Of a stretch of DNA of 64,000 bases, positions 13,301 through 28,300 are shown in pieces. The translations under genes and the position numbers were made by a program. Below the pieces are notes generated by a model that saw only the letters and a program-made list of their open reading frames with translations, did not search any database and was not told where the DNA came from. Position 1 is the first letter of the stretch; every line of letters begins with the position of its first letter. Source of the DNA: Opisthorchis felineus (taxonomy: Eukaryota; Platyhelminthes; Trematoda; Opisthorchiida; Opisthorchiidae); contig SJOL01008491.1 of the NCBI GenBank assembly GCA_004794785.1, positions 595,428 to 659,427 of the forward strand, written 5' to 3'.

Positions 13301-16300
13301 TTCCTGGTTCAGTGTTCCAAACTTTGGTCCCTTGCTCTGGAAAAACATCTTGGATTGTAGTCAAATAGGTCTGTCGTATCATCTCAGTGTCTTTCGTTTC
13401 AGATAAAACCAATCCGAAATTGTGCACTTGAAAAAGTTCTAGCAGTAGGTTTGAACGCATCCGGAACTAAACTTCGGAACTTGGTGCGGAAGATCAACAA
13501 ACATTTGGTTCAATGCAGGGAACCCTCAGCTTTTTGACACAAAACCATAGGTCACTAAAACGTTAGAAACAACATCTTCTACCGCTCTTCCTATGCTTCA
13601 CTGTATGTGATTGGTCCGCCAGCTGATTGGCTCTGAGGCGTTTCAGGTAGGTCGATCTTTGACGTTTCGAAGTCCTCGAGTGTTTTAATTTAGAGCGCTG
13701 ACTAAAACAAATGAGCGATGGTAATTGGGCAAGAGTGGCCCCAATTCGTCTTCATTTCTGTGGAGTGAAAAGCTGCAGTGATGATTACTCAATGGTTGCT
13801 CACATTTGTTTCACCATAATCATATAACGTTGTCTGCTTGTGGAATGCCGGTGTTACCTTCGGTTTTTACCTTGTTTCGTGGAAACCCCACACAGACCAT
13901 CCTACGCTGAACAATATGGTAATTCCAGCATGTTACTCGCATGTTCACTAGAGAACTCGACTGTAATGGAAATGTGTAATTATTGTAAAAATCATAAAGT
14001 TCGCATCGGCTAGAAGGCTGAAGCAAGTGGGAAATTATAGGCAGGTCAGCATTGACTAAGTTTCGGCGGAAGGAGATGATATGATCAAACAAAAACGAAA
14101 ACGGTTGTGCGATACGTTCAAAGATGGATGGCTCAATCGCGAATGTAATAAACAGACCTACTGCGGACGTTTTCTGAAAATTACGTCCTTGAACAACCTA
14201 GCTGGTGGTTGTAGTTTTTTACCGCACTTCACGGTCTTAAGCTGGTCAGGTGGTCAGCGCAGCTTGGTGATTACCACTAATCAGCCGTTTTTCTACCTTC
14301 TCAATTCTACCTCATTCCACTTCTGTATGGTACCATCATTAGCATCCACCGTTATCCAACCCAACAACAGCAGGAGCCACTGGGCAGAAAGGTACTCCAC
14401 GGAGCTGAACATACTGAGCCACTGGAGTCGCTTCTCATACATTTGTATCTCCATAATCATGTGGTGCGCGAGTATGGATTCAAGATTTGCTTTCATACTG
14501 AGTGCTCGTGCACTCCGAGGAGCTTGATGGACCGGAAGGCCAAAGAATTGGAGGGTGCGAAAAATCTTGGAAACTTCCGCGGGCTGTTTCACTTGATTCT
14601 TTCGATCGGGCCTCGGAGACTCTTGTAAGCGAAAGTATCCGATTTTTTACCATTGATGTGTCAGAAGTGTCGTTTCTGTCGGATGGCATCAACGGATTCG
14701 TGATGAGGTAATTAGAAAACGGGCAACATTTTGTGCGTCAAGTACTTTAATCGTAGAAAACATCAACTGCGGTGACTCGGCCATGTCATACGGATGCCGA
14801 AACGCTGTTTTCGGAGACGAGTGTTGTTCTCTGTGCCTCCTTCGCAATGACGCAAACCGCGAGGTGGACAACGTATGACTTGATAAAAAGGTGTGAAAGA
14901 GATCACAAAGAGTCTGTTTGTTGGGGTCCACCTTCCACGATGTGGTCCCTGTGACCATCTCTGCGCTTGGCTGGAGACATTGTGGGAAACGGTGGCTGAT
15001 CGATATCGGTGGCGTCTGTGCTATCAGTTTCTATCCAGATTGTCTGGTTGAGCACTTGGAAGTGCAGACACACCAGAATGCTTGTGATAGGCCAGCACCA
15101 GGTCCCCTCCTTCACCCAACACTTTTCTCTTCTTTTTACTCTAAGGCTGTAAATATACTTAGATGAACTTTGTGGTTGTACGGCAGTGAGACATTCAGTG
15201 TCAATACTGATGTTTCTGTCTCTGATGATAAAGATGTTTTTCTACCAGACAAAAGTGGCCGGAATTCGAAAAACTGGAAGGCTTGTTGGCAACTCTAACT
15301 AAAGACTTGTTAATGACTGACATGATATATTGAGGTATATGTTTGGTTTCTATATGCGATGGTTTACCTGGTCATTAGTTCTCGGCGCCTTCATTAGCAG
15401 TTCAGGGTGCATGCAATTCACCTTGGTAGGTTATGGAAATTTTGTGGAGTTAAACACTGACTGACAAACGGGGATGAGGCTAAGGTGAGACCCAAATGAA
15501 GTTGGCGCCTGGCGAGTTCCGCGATAGAATACGGGCGTAAACTCTGCTTGGTTATCCAGTTCGGAGACTGGACTTCCCTGGCGACCTGTCGACTGGGTGA
15601 AGACGGCAGTGGGTTGTGGGTGGGCTTTCATCAACTTCATATGTCAAGCAATAAATCTTGAATTTCAGTCCAACTGACAAGAAAACCCTTAGGAGTAATG
15701 TGACCAGTTTCCATCGACCTTGTAAACGTAACGAAAATCACGGGACTTTGTGTTGACTGGACAACGTGAATATGCGCCGACATGCTGGGAGAAAGTACAA
15801 GCAGTCAACAGATTACAGTAGCCAACAGTTCTAAGAGTGACAAGGTCGATGTAAATTTTTTTAGTTTATTTATCGTAGCGTCTGTGTGTTGGAGTTTATC
15901 TAGGGAATCTCCCTTAAAGAGTAAACTTCATGTACTGATGCCACTCTGAATGGTTCCCAGGGAGTTCAAATCGAAGGGTTTCAGTTAGGAGCTTTACAGT
16001 TAGAATTTTAACGCAGTGGTTTCATTCCGCAGTGTCCCGTCAGAAGTGGCCTTTATACTAGAAAAAACCTTCCAAATTAATTAATAAATAAAAATAATCG
16101 TTCAGTTGTACCAGCCTTCCGGAGCCTAGTTTCCATGTCACCCTAATAAATCATGAGAGCTGAGACACTGCCGGGTTCTCCAAGCCTAGACAAGAGCAAT
16201 CGAGATGCCGGAGTTGCGTTCGAACCACAGATCTTCCGGTCAGTAAGTTTGCACCTTAACCACTGAGCTCAACCTCTCAACCTCTCCTGGTTACGCGCTT

Positions 16301-19300
16301 TTGAGAATGGAGTATTCCTGGCCCAATACGACTTCAAAAGTCATTCGAATTTGGTCATATTAAATAGAGTTGACCTTACGTCAAAAGAACTGACATCCGG
16401 GCTTAGAGGATTGATCAGCACTGTTATATGACCGTATTAGAGCAGCAATGATTACAGAATAGTTGGTTAATCACCGTTATTAATTTTAGGACTCTGCGGA
16501 TGCGCGCAAAATGCAGTGTGTATCCCTCACCGACGAGCGGAATGTTTCTGCAAACCGGGTTACTATGGCGACGGACGTCACACCTGTCGAGCCATCACAC
16601 CTTTGACAGACGGCTGCGCTAATTTGTGTGATAACGAAGCCATATGCGTGGAGCGACTGGAGCCAATATTCCACAAAAAGAAGCGGGTAAATGAGCTGAG
16701 GAATAACCTCGAAGAATACTTTTTCCAGCTCTCTGATTATTTTCTTTGTTTGGTGACTTGTCCCTTTTCTCACACAGAAGTCACATCACTTCAGTCTTAC
16801 TTGAGCTTCGGATCGGCGATTTCTTAATTATATTAAGGAACACTTAGTCGCACATGAATGCATGGAATTGGGCATGTAAACAAAAATAAGTTGAGTTCAT
16901 TATGGTTAGCAATGCATATCGTGGATTGTCGGAGAGATTTTAGCAACCCTATAAGTAGCATGTTACGTCTATAGCATTTGTTGCGTTTTATAACGTTTCA
17001 CAGTATCTATGTTAAGGAATTGTAAGAGGGATGATTTCTTCTTGCAACTCTGTTAGCCTAACATCTATGACAAAGTTAACTTACAGTCCTGTTGGTAACA
17101 TAGCGTTCACTTCTACGACAGGTACCTTTCTAACATGCTCCTTTCGTTTGGGCTCCATCAACTTTCTCTTTTGGTTCATATGGAATGAGTTCTGACAGTT
17201 TTGGTGGTAACAGTTAAGAGCAATCGGTCCTTAGGTTACTAGGAAAATTTTTGCTTCCTGTGAAGCAATAAGTAAGCCTTTTTCCATGATGTCCTACTGG
17301 GTATCGGAAAATCACCGGGTCACATCATCCACCACAACACACACCCATCTGAAGCAACCTTTTCCAACCGCATCCTACAATGGATGGCACAAAAAAGGTT
17401 TTATTCTTCCAGGGTTCATCGAAACGGCAAATTCCACACATGGACAAGAACTATAGTTTTGAAACAGGAAGCAAAAATATCTCACCGGTTTACACCTTCC
17501 CAATTTTCAGGACTAAGAAAAGACCTAAGGCAAAAGTAGTGCCCTCAAACAAGGAACACGTTTGCCGAACTATGAGGTATTTCTGTCACTGAGTGAGGGA
17601 CTGTTGTGTACGCAACTCTGAGACTCAGATGGCAGAAGATACCTGAGTTTGACATCTGACCACATCCACACGGTGACTATTATGCCAACTCTACGGATAG
17701 AATACATCTTCCGCTTCCCGAGAAATCACGGTTGTCGTTTGGTTCTACTGAAGCTGATAAGCTCTGTGTCCGTCGTAGTTTATCTGTTTCCAGAACCCAG
17801 AGATCAGCGACTGTCTAACTTGATTAGTTAGCTTTTCGCTGTATTGATTACTTCCGTACACTGAAACAGCCTAGACACTTCGTTTTTGAAGGGTTGTTCT
17901 CATGTGTATTATTGACTCTGGAAATGACCAACAGGTATCACAAAAGTAAATACCATAAGTTCAGCTTAAACTGACTAATACTTTGGTTTTGTATCTCAGG
18001 TGGAATCTATGGGTGAGTGGTAGGAGAACTGTTTTCTCAGTTCCGCACGTACAATTCATTGAAAATGATTATTCAAAAGAATGCCTGTAATCATTCCCTT
18101 CATGTTCAGTAATCCCCATCCGATCTTGACTCCATGCTCATTGCAGAACTAGGCTTGTCAATCTGCACACCAATTGGGTTTTGACAGGGACTCAACTGAA
18201 TTCAGCTAAATCTATTTCTCTGTGATAGTCCACTTCAACTGAATGTGCTGCCGACCATCATAAAAAGAGAGATTTAGCTGGATTCAGTTGAGTCTGCTGT
18301 CAAAGCCAAATTCATGTGCAAATGAGAGTAGTCGATGAAATTTGTTCTATTTGAGTTCAAGTAGAACATAAAGTTGAGGGAAACTCGGGAACTGCGCCTA
18401 CCTGATGAGTCCTACGAAGGGCGAAACCGGTCGTGGGCTGTCAAAGGGTTTTCAGCAAACGAATGAACACTGTATTTTGTCTAGACTTGTCTATCCTTCT
18501 TTGCGTTTTAGTTACCTGGCATAATGTTCAGAATGACTACTCTTTACCTCTCACGTACTGAACATGCCTACAGTAGTTTTTTTATTCACAGACAGTATGT
18601 AACTTCATGGATTTTTCCCCCATAACACATGTTGAACTGCCACTCCACATCCTGTAGGTGACTAGTCATTACTGTGTCTGTCGCGAGGGCTATGTCGGTG
18701 ACGGATTTACATGTCACCCCAGCTGTACCGATCGTGATTGTCGACCATTTAGTCGATGCGTTCATAACGTCATCCAAAGTAAGTTGATGTTATTCGATTT
18801 CCTAGTTTGAAGTCTTTTCATTTTTTCTCTCACCGATTTGTTTGTATTATGATGTAACATTCTCAAAAAAAGCAACACTTTTTAACACATGAAGTGTCCA
18901 TTGCAGCACCTTGTACAGTATACTGTCTTGGTATACACCAGTAGCTGTAGTGCGAACTGGTTGTCGGTGTAACAATCACGTGAGCTGTCACTGGTCCGTC
19001 AGAAATATCTGTACCGTTGATGAGGGGATATACGCAAGCAGTGGTGAGCCGGAAACAAACAGTTAATCAAGCCTGGAGCCATTCACGACCCATGGGCAAG
19101 AGACTGTATAATAGAGGTTGGGAGCAGCAGATACCAAACAACGACATTCCAGTCGACTGAAGAGGCCCGTACAATCGTCCGAAGGGCACGAAACTTTCGA
19201 GGCCTGCATTCTGAATGTTATTCTGCACGTACCAACCAGTGGAAGAACGGTCAGACATTCATATCGTCTGCGTATTCACGTTGCCTAATGTTCGTACTCA

Positions 19301-22300
19301 GACCGTCGCGTGAACAACCAATACGTCCAATTTCTCCCTCATCTCTGATCGCATTTTGCAGTAGTAGATGAGGTGTGAACTTGGCATACCCTTCCTGTGT
19401 GGCGTTTTATCAGGAGGATGGTGAAAATAGCCGGACAAAGTCGGAGGGGATATACTACTAAGGAAGAACTCATTTATTCATCTAGTTCAGTCCTACCGTT
19501 TGAGGTAGGCAATTAAGGCAGGTAACTGTGATAAGTGCTGCAGTTTAATCTGTATATGGGTATTGGCAAGTAAATTATGCCTTCAATTTGCTCGAAATGT
19601 GTCCCAGCATCTTCCAACTGATATACACTGAGGATGTGTGGGGACCAAATCACGCCATCTTGCTCAGTTTTGCCCTATGACGGCTTGCGTATATGAATTC
19701 GCTGATTTTCCGTATCATTATAATCGGTCGGGGATGACCCATCCACATCAGAGATTCGGAATCTGCCCTCAATTCACTACTCAACCACCTCGGTGCATCA
19801 CTTCTTTTTTGAGCTGGTATAATAAATGCGGATGTTCGCTTGGGATGACTTTTCATCAGAACACTAGCATCAGTTTTCAGCTTCCAGTACAACATCCACC
19901 TTGCAGAGATGACCGCATTCGACCGACCTTGTCTCCGTGCGTTGTTGGAAAGCATAACTGGTGGATCATTACCATCTTACATGACAGTCTGGCCGACGGC
20001 ATCCTGTTCAACGAAACCAAAACTGCTCCTGATCATAAAAATTTTGGATAAGTGTCGTAAGGCCTAGAATGATCGATTTTACAGGTAAATGGGTTCATAA
20101 ACATGGCGCCGAGGAGACATTATTGGGCAGTAGGTATTCGGTTGTCCAAGATCACGAAAACCCGACACACTCGAAAACTAATCGAATCAGTTTCATGAGG
20201 CTTAGCTCATTGCTGATGAATTGAGCTGTGTAATTGGACAACATGCATAACCTTAACAATAGAAGACCACACTGGAGTGCGGCCAGTAAACCGTCTTCCA
20301 AAGGAGCCTAGGCTGGTCGATATGTACTTCTCGTCTGGATAGGAGAGCCATGGCTAGCATGGCTTGTATGGATTAATAAGGCTGACCTGAGTAAATCAGT
20401 TTTGCGACCGCTGTTTAGTTCAGCAGTGAGGGGTAGGTGCTACTTTATCAAAGTTCATGATGATCATACCAAGTATTCCCAAGAACATAGGCTGTTATCA
20501 ACAGTGTAACTGAGTAACTTGTCAGAACAAGTTTTCCAAGCTTGAATAACGACTGACTACCTGTACCGGTAGTCTCACCTGGCGCATCTTCTTCTGAGAT
20601 GTTCTGTCTGAGTACCAAAAAGACGACGAAGCCACTTTTCTGGGATAGACAATGAATTCATTTCCACAACTGGGGCATTCATCCACAGAAAGTCCAAAAA
20701 CTTTTCTCCTCGATTTGTTCTACTGACCTGGTTGTTGTGACTCTCCCCACTGCTGAATACAATTTCCTTAGAGGAACCTTCCGCATTCCAAAAATGACAA
20801 ATATGAGGGTACAGAATCCAACACTAATCAATGAGCAAACAACCCGATCATGTGAATGGAACAGGGCCATCTATGGTAGTGATTTGTCCAGTCGTGAACA
20901 AATACGACGTGTGTATTGACTGACTGATCGATCGGCGAACCAATTCAAAAACGTGCATGATGTGAACCGTGTTTAGTCACAAGCTATGGAAACAATGAAA
21001 GTCAGCGTTTGTATGGGGTATCTTCTAACTCTAGCGCTGCCCGTATATCCAATTTCTAGTATTCGGAATTCAATTTCTGCCACCGCACATAGTGTTTGAT
21101 CAACTGAACCGGAAGCTCAAAGTTGCGCACGCCAAACCAGGTGAAGGAGTTACGTCACAATCAGACCGATTGATCAGTCATCGTTTCAGAGAGGTTTGCT
21201 TAACAATCGGTTGTTTACCAAACCTCTGCGAGTTACGTTACATTTGTTGTCGTTCTTATCTGGCGAGATGGTAAATGTTACCCTTGATTTGTCGTAAGAC
21301 ATGAAAAAACGTCACCTTTTCTAGCCACTGGCTTGATAATTTTAGAACGGTGCAATTCAGTCTTACTCATTTTATTTTCTCGTGGAAGGCTTGATTTCCT
21401 TAAAATGTTTTTACATGCTTTTCCCCGAGGAAGGCAACTATCCAAAAATCTGGTTAAATCTGACCGCACCGGTCGCATTAATAGCAAATGTTCCTGATTT
21501 CTTTGGTGTTAAAGGGTTCCGACAGTAAAAAAATTTGGGACAGCAAAAAGTAGCCCTGTTAGTGGGTCCATTGTTATTCTAGTGAGCACTTTCAAGTCAG
21601 GTGAATGATGTCACTGCACACTCGGGGAAAAAGGCAACCGAAAGATATATGGGAACCATGAAATAAGTTAAAGGTCAAGACAGTCTTGACCTTCCATCGA
21701 ACAATGTGTCCAGCACCAGAAGCTGTGTTGCTTAAAACATGTACTACGCATACCGAACCTTCGTTTGCCGAGGGAAGTGAGGTTTTCCGTGCCACGTTCA
21801 GTGGTGGAAGCAGAGAGGTGACCAACCATTGACCTGGCAGAGGGGTATGAAAAAAATTACGAAATGTCTGGAAGCTGTCAGTTCAACTCACCTTCCGGGG
21901 TGGAGACCGCCTGATCTCCACTGCGCCTGTTTGTAGACGCTGCAAGATATGGCTGCTAATCGGTGTCAGTGGCGTTCTTGTTGTCAGTTTCTATCCACAT
22001 TACCTGAATGAGTCCCTGGAGGTGTAGGTACTTCGGAATGATTGTGGTAGGTTAGCACTAAGTTCCTTCCCCGTCCACTATTATTCTTTCCTTCAAAATA
22101 AAGTTGATACTTTAAAAGTAGTCTATCATATTCGGAACAATACTATTAATTCTTCATCATTATAAGCATAGAAATTACCATAATACCTTTCAATTTATCC
22201 TCAATGCCAATACGAAATGGACGGTAATCTCTACCCTCTCCAGTGAATAAGCCATGGCTACAAGTGCTTCGTCTTCACGAGATAAAACAGTTCTCTTTTG

Positions 22301-25300
22301 TCGTCAACTATCAAGCGGGATTCACGAACGAAGCGAGGAACAAATACGAACATTTTGGTGAATACGTTTTAGCTGGAGAGAATCCTCTGTAGCAAGAGTG
22401 CACGACTGAAGGGTGAACTAAGTATGTGACATATCTGGGGCAGTAGGCATCAAATGCTCTTAATGGGTCTCATTACTAATTCACTTATGGCCGGTGATTT
22501 TTCGACAGACAGTATGCGGATTGTTGTTCTAGTCAGTTCCGAATACTTTCACGAGTTAAAAACAGGATAGAGGTCAAATACTGTTCAACTGAGCAGGAAA
22601 ATTCAACTCACGTGATGAACAAACCGACAGAGTGATGACTGGAAGGTCTTCAATGAATGGTAAAGAAAAACTAACGACAGAGTAATCCAAGAACGGCAAA
22701 ACTGGGCAAACAAAGAGTTTTCAGTAACCTTGTGAGTAGGACTTTTTGCCAAAAATGCTAAAGCTCGTTTTGTACATGCCATATGCATGAATTGGAACGT
22801 CGGAAATGGAGTAAATGGGCTGAAATACACATACTTATGTCGACATACTTCATGAGGACGAAACTTTAAGGCCCTCAATAACTACCTGAGACCCATGTGA
22901 GAAAGCGGAGTACGCTGTTGGCTCTGAAGCTACTGGAATATAACAGGATAACAATAAGAGAATTGTAATCGAATCCTGAAAATCTTAGCCATACGAAGCC
23001 AGTGGGACTGATTAGGTGCGCACAGAAATGTAGGACGTGTGACCACTGGGTTAGTAGTTCTAGGCTGTTGACCTCAGGAACTCGTGAGGATCGATGGCTA
23101 TTCGGATGAAACAATCTGAATGAGCATCAGAATGAGCTGGCATCTGAACAGATAAGAATTCAAAGCATCACACTGTGCGGGCACGTGATCCTGTAGCCAA
23201 ATATCTAAGTGTTAAAACAAGGACCACGCGCACATCCTGATCCCTATTGGGGATGTAAAACCTTGTCACATGACCGAACATTCCGGGATCGGACCATACC
23301 TTTCTATGTACGGATACTTGATAAATGAATAGAAATCTACCTAGTACTTCTATATAGCAACCTTTTAAAAGCATATCAGAATTAGGTCACACTCGAGGGG
23401 TGGTGGTAATTCGAGCGAGCATACACGAAGTCATATGATTATAATATGAAAAGAATCCCCAAATCGGTACATCATTAGATATCGGAATGTTGTTTGACAT
23501 TTCTACAATATTATAATGGGGCCAATGTCTTCGTCAAATTACTTTGTGTGAAGCTCTCCAGAGGGATTTGTACGTTTTTCCATATGGCTGTCTCTTTTAA
23601 GAGAGGGATGTAACTGCATTGATGTTTCTAGTTTACTAAACTGTACTGAACGATCGATCGATAAATTTCTCGCTTATTTACTTTCCAGAAACAACCAAAT
23701 GTGAATGTCTCGAGGGCACGATAGAATCCGTTGGTCGGTGTAACTTGGACATATATAGGAGTGTCCAGCACGAGAAAGATTTACCACAATTCCTGGTACA
23801 TCATGACCATTGTTTGTCAAAAGCTACTCAGTTAGCTTTACGAGAGCTCACACCGTCTCGATATTTCTACGTGTTCGTGCCGGATGAGGTAAATTGACGG
23901 GCATCGGTTTCGTCGAGTTTGACCTTAGATGTTTAAGTCTTGTTGAAGTCAAGGTTAGCAAAAATTACAGTGTCTGTCTTTTAGTTTGTTCATGAATGAA
24001 TATCCATGAGTATGCATCAAACCATACATAATGTTAACGATAGGACAGGGTCCTTCAACTGGATACGAACCCACCACTTCTCGATTACCGGAAGAGTGCT
24101 TCACTAACTGTGTTACCAGGGGCGTTGCCTCGTGTCGAACATGTGCATCTGGGTCTTGAATTGGTTTTGCCTCCCCTGTCAAGTGGATAAATAACTACGG
24201 TCATTCAGAGCCACCAGTGAGGTTGTACAATAGACCAGACGTTGATTTTGTCCGGATAACAAAATTTTGAATTGGCCTAGAAAAGATGACTATTTAGACA
24301 GTCTTGAGTGTGAAACCAGTCAACCGTTTGCAATTCGTCAGTCCTTTGGAACATAAGTTTCTCCAATATGCTTTTGAAATTTTCAGTCTGTACGAGAATG
24401 CCTAACTAATACCTAAAGCTGCACTCACTACTCGCTCTCGTTCTCAATGATCTCTTCTGAGCTTAGACATCTTCAGCCAGTATCCACCTGTGAACGACCA
24501 ATAGTCTATTGTAAAGTGGTCCTTCAACTTCTCAACAAGGTGACACTGCGGCATCTTCAAACTACGCATAATGGCAACCCCATGTTTTCCGTATGGAGCA
24601 ATTGAGCAGCAAGGTCATCATGGCTATTGAGTTCCAAAGATGGATCTCTTCCATAGAGTCCAACAAAGCTAATTACTGCACATGCTAACACTGGTTTGGA
24701 ATCAGGGTTCCGCTAACTCCTTCAGACTAAGATCTGTTGTACCGTCAGCTAGGCTATAGCTCCCGACATCTGTTTTTTTTTACTTTTCACTTTGCGAGAA
24801 AACCTTCATCATCAAAAGGTAAGGTGACATGATAACATATGTTTTTTGATCACCTCAACGGGTTACGCAAGACGGCTCTGCTCGACCGTGTTGAGGCGTT
24901 TGGAGTCCAAACATAGCAACTATGAAAGCACAACCACTTCTGTTCACTTAAACTTGGATGAGCTCATGATTTTCAGTAACTGCCTTCCGAATAACCTAAT
25001 TCCAATGAGCGGATTCTTAGAAAAAGCACTACTTGTGAAAACATGTTTTATCCGTCTCCGATGATGTTCACTCTTAGGAATCGTCATTGTGTGAAGCCCA
25101 TTGAGAAAGATAAATACTATCCGCTATGGATATGTAATTTCAAAGTGGGGTTTCCCCTCGTTAGAATGTTTATTTCATATTTGGCCCCAAGCCGACCGCA
25201 TGTATACCACCTGTTTGGTACTATGTGCAGGCGTCTAATGGATTAGCCTTCACTGGTCGGCAGCTCCTTTTCATGTGTTAGCCACTCACTCAAACTGTCG

Positions 25301-28300
25301 GCTACAAGATCATACAATCAATTAACCGGTTTGCAGAGACATATCGCCTCATGGCTTGCGAGTTGTTGACGAAAACCTTTCACTGTCTTCCACACAACTT
25401 ACAGATGCTCCGGACCTGTCACAACATAACCACTCATATTGTGGTACGCAAGACAGCATTGACGGAGAGTGAACTCAATGGCGCTACTTCGGAATCCCCA
25501 GTCTTACTGGTAACAGAAAACAATACGGTTATAGAAATCTATCCTGAGGTAAGTCATTGATGAAGAAAAGTGAGGGACCTATGCCGGCTAGATGAACTAT
25601 TACTCGAGCGTTTCCGTCAGGTTCGATCTAAGTATATCTGGTATCTGAGGTGGAACTTCTTCAAACGAACGAGTCCACCGCGACAGTCAAAATCAGTACT
25701 AGGTACCTTAAAAATGACAAGTCTGAAAGGCCTCATTATTCCTCTTCGAGCATCAACCCCACTCAGGCAATTCCTGGAACTATTCCTCGAACTATTGTAG
25801 ACGTGAAACGTAAACTGCTGAAACAAACCACACACCATTCACAGGGTAGCCATAGTATTTCTCAGATTAGGCTCTTTTTATCGAGAGGGGGGTTGATTGC
25901 TGTCCCTTATTGCAAAGAGGAAGTCACGTTCATAAAATTAAAACCTAATGATCATATCATATGACGATGCATCCTTCCTACCTTCGTTTGGTTGTTCAAG
26001 ACTTCACGTCTGGCCAAACTCCATAACGAAACACCTCACAGACACTTGGATTATAAGTAATCTCATTACCCAATTTGCACGAAAGTAGTCAAGCACACCT
26101 TTCAAATTTTCTTCGCTCATCCGTGAGGTCTATTCCAAATGTCACGCCATTGGATAATTGGGCTCAGGTCAAGGTTCGATAGCAGAAGAAGATATATCCA
26201 AACGGCACAAGCTTCATTCAAAGCAGCTTCAATGTACCGAAGCTGATAGAGGAAAAACATTTGATTTGTTAGAGGAAATCAAACGGCTTTCCCCCTCTCC
26301 TGATTTACCGAGATCCGTGTTTATACATCGTAACCTGCATCAACAAAATCTTTTTTGGATGTATCTTCCACTGTAAAGCCAGTCGGTTCTAGCAGTCCAG
26401 AGCACGCTGAAACCTGTGCGCTCTGCCAGTGAATGGGACCTTGTTCATTCGTTGAATCACACTTAAATTCAGTGATTGCAACCTGAGAATGTTCTACGAA
26501 GATTTTGCTAATTCAAAGCAAAGCTAGATACACCACTATGCCTGAGGATAATCGTAATGATATATGCGTGCATCTGTTAGCACGTAGGACGCTAGTAAAT
26601 TCGCCAAGTCATCGACGAACGAGACTGTGTCAGCTATAACCAACGTACAGCAAGCACGCGGTTTTTACAGCTGAAGATGATGACGATGAAGATTATGTCG
26701 ACACTGAGAAGCTTTTACAGGATGATCGTTGATGGCACCAGTCGAAAGCGGTCGATTTGGACGGGTGTATGTTGTGTACTGCGTTAGAACCTGGATGTTG
26801 TCCATGAATTTTGAAAGTTTACTGGAAAGTTGATGTTTGCTATCCAGTTTTAGAGCTGACATTTTTTGGTTGACGACGATGTGTCAGATATGCTCCAATT
26901 ATCGCAATCTGGACGATGGAGGCTCACTGCAGGGAAGTCTTTACAGGAATATGACAACATCAGCTGAAAGTGAACCCCGTATGGGAGTAGCGGCTGTAGA
27001 TTGAGATGTCGTAAGTGGATTGACTGCATGATCAGGCCTGCGAAGGGTTAAGAGAATGGCAGAATGACCCGCAAGTGAAAAATTTGAGCGTCCTGGTTGA
27101 GTATATTGTAGCGAAAACTAGCAGCACCCATATTTTCGATTTGCGTCATCGCGTCCTGTCGAGCAACGTTCAGTGATATGGAATTTAGATTGTTGTTAGA
27201 TTAGCGGAATACAAGGTGATAGATACACCTAAAGAGCATAGGACGGATAAAAACTTTCGAAATGGCTTCCAATATTTTCCAACTTTCACTCAATTTCCAA
27301 TTAGATTGCTGGGATCCCCGTAAGAAGTATTGTTATTTTCAGGGGACCAGCGCCTAAACCGGGGTCGAAAAATGGGTGTTCATATCATTTTGTCGAGGGA
27401 TAAACATTTTGGGCATCCCACGCGAACCATTGGTTCTGTGAGGATCATCTGGTAAGATCCGACTGCCTAATATGTGTTCTGTTTCCCAACAGTATGAGTA
27501 ACTTCCAGTATTCATACAAGCAGCTAGCAAATAACTTATCCTGCTTATCAAACTGATTAGGGGCTCATCAAATGGACGTTGCAGAGTAGGCCACGTGACA
27601 CTTCGGTTAAGTGTTCGTATCAGTTTTGTGTCGTCCGTAACCACAGCGAATGTGGTGCACAATCAATTAAGCAATGGATTCGAATTTGCCGAAGGTATCA
27701 AAGAGGAATGAATGAATTGCGAGTGCCTGCTTCATGTTGAAACTTTTAGACCACTTTAAAGGTCCCGTTGTCTAAGAGTTAATGCTATTTGAACAACAGT
27801 AAATGCATTTGTCCTTGTCTTTGTAAATGCATTTGTCTCGCAAAATAGATTAGCTCCTTCTGGAAGGCGTCATTCTGAGATGACAAGATGCCGGAACCTG
27901 CTTTCATTTCAGTTTCAGTTGAAGTTCTCGGACTCATTTGTACAGCATTACCGTTAGTGCAACATCAGTATAAACCGAACTAGTTGTTCCATGGACATGA
28001 TAGCAGTTTACATGCAGTTTCCATTCACCAATTACTCATTCCGATTCAGTACTCGGTCAAGGGAACCGTTTATGGTATATTATCCCTTGCATTTGTGTTA
28101 CAGAACGGCACTTGGGTCATCGATGGTCATTTAGCACAAACACCTCCTGTCCGATTCGTAAATGGAGAAATGTACGCTATCTCCGCTCCTCTAAAACTTA
28201 CTCCAGTAAGTTGTCAATTTGTGAAACTTCGAGCACTACAGCACCCAAACTGTTTCAGGTTATACGATGGTTCCTTTAAACCTTTGCACAGTTTTCCTGC

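Noticed and set aside
14081..14527. 148-codon open frame
   Set aside because: Overlaps equally long frames on both strands and runs into LINE-derived sequence; no recognisable protein.
19638..20051. 137-codon open frame with an opposing 101-codon frame
   Set aside because: Lies in an intron of the ApeC gene between exons that already join in phase; no motif on either strand.
26158..26376. Lys/Glu-rich frame considered as an extra exon
   Set aside because: The flanking FAS1 exons join in phase with no gap in the domain, and no donor is present.
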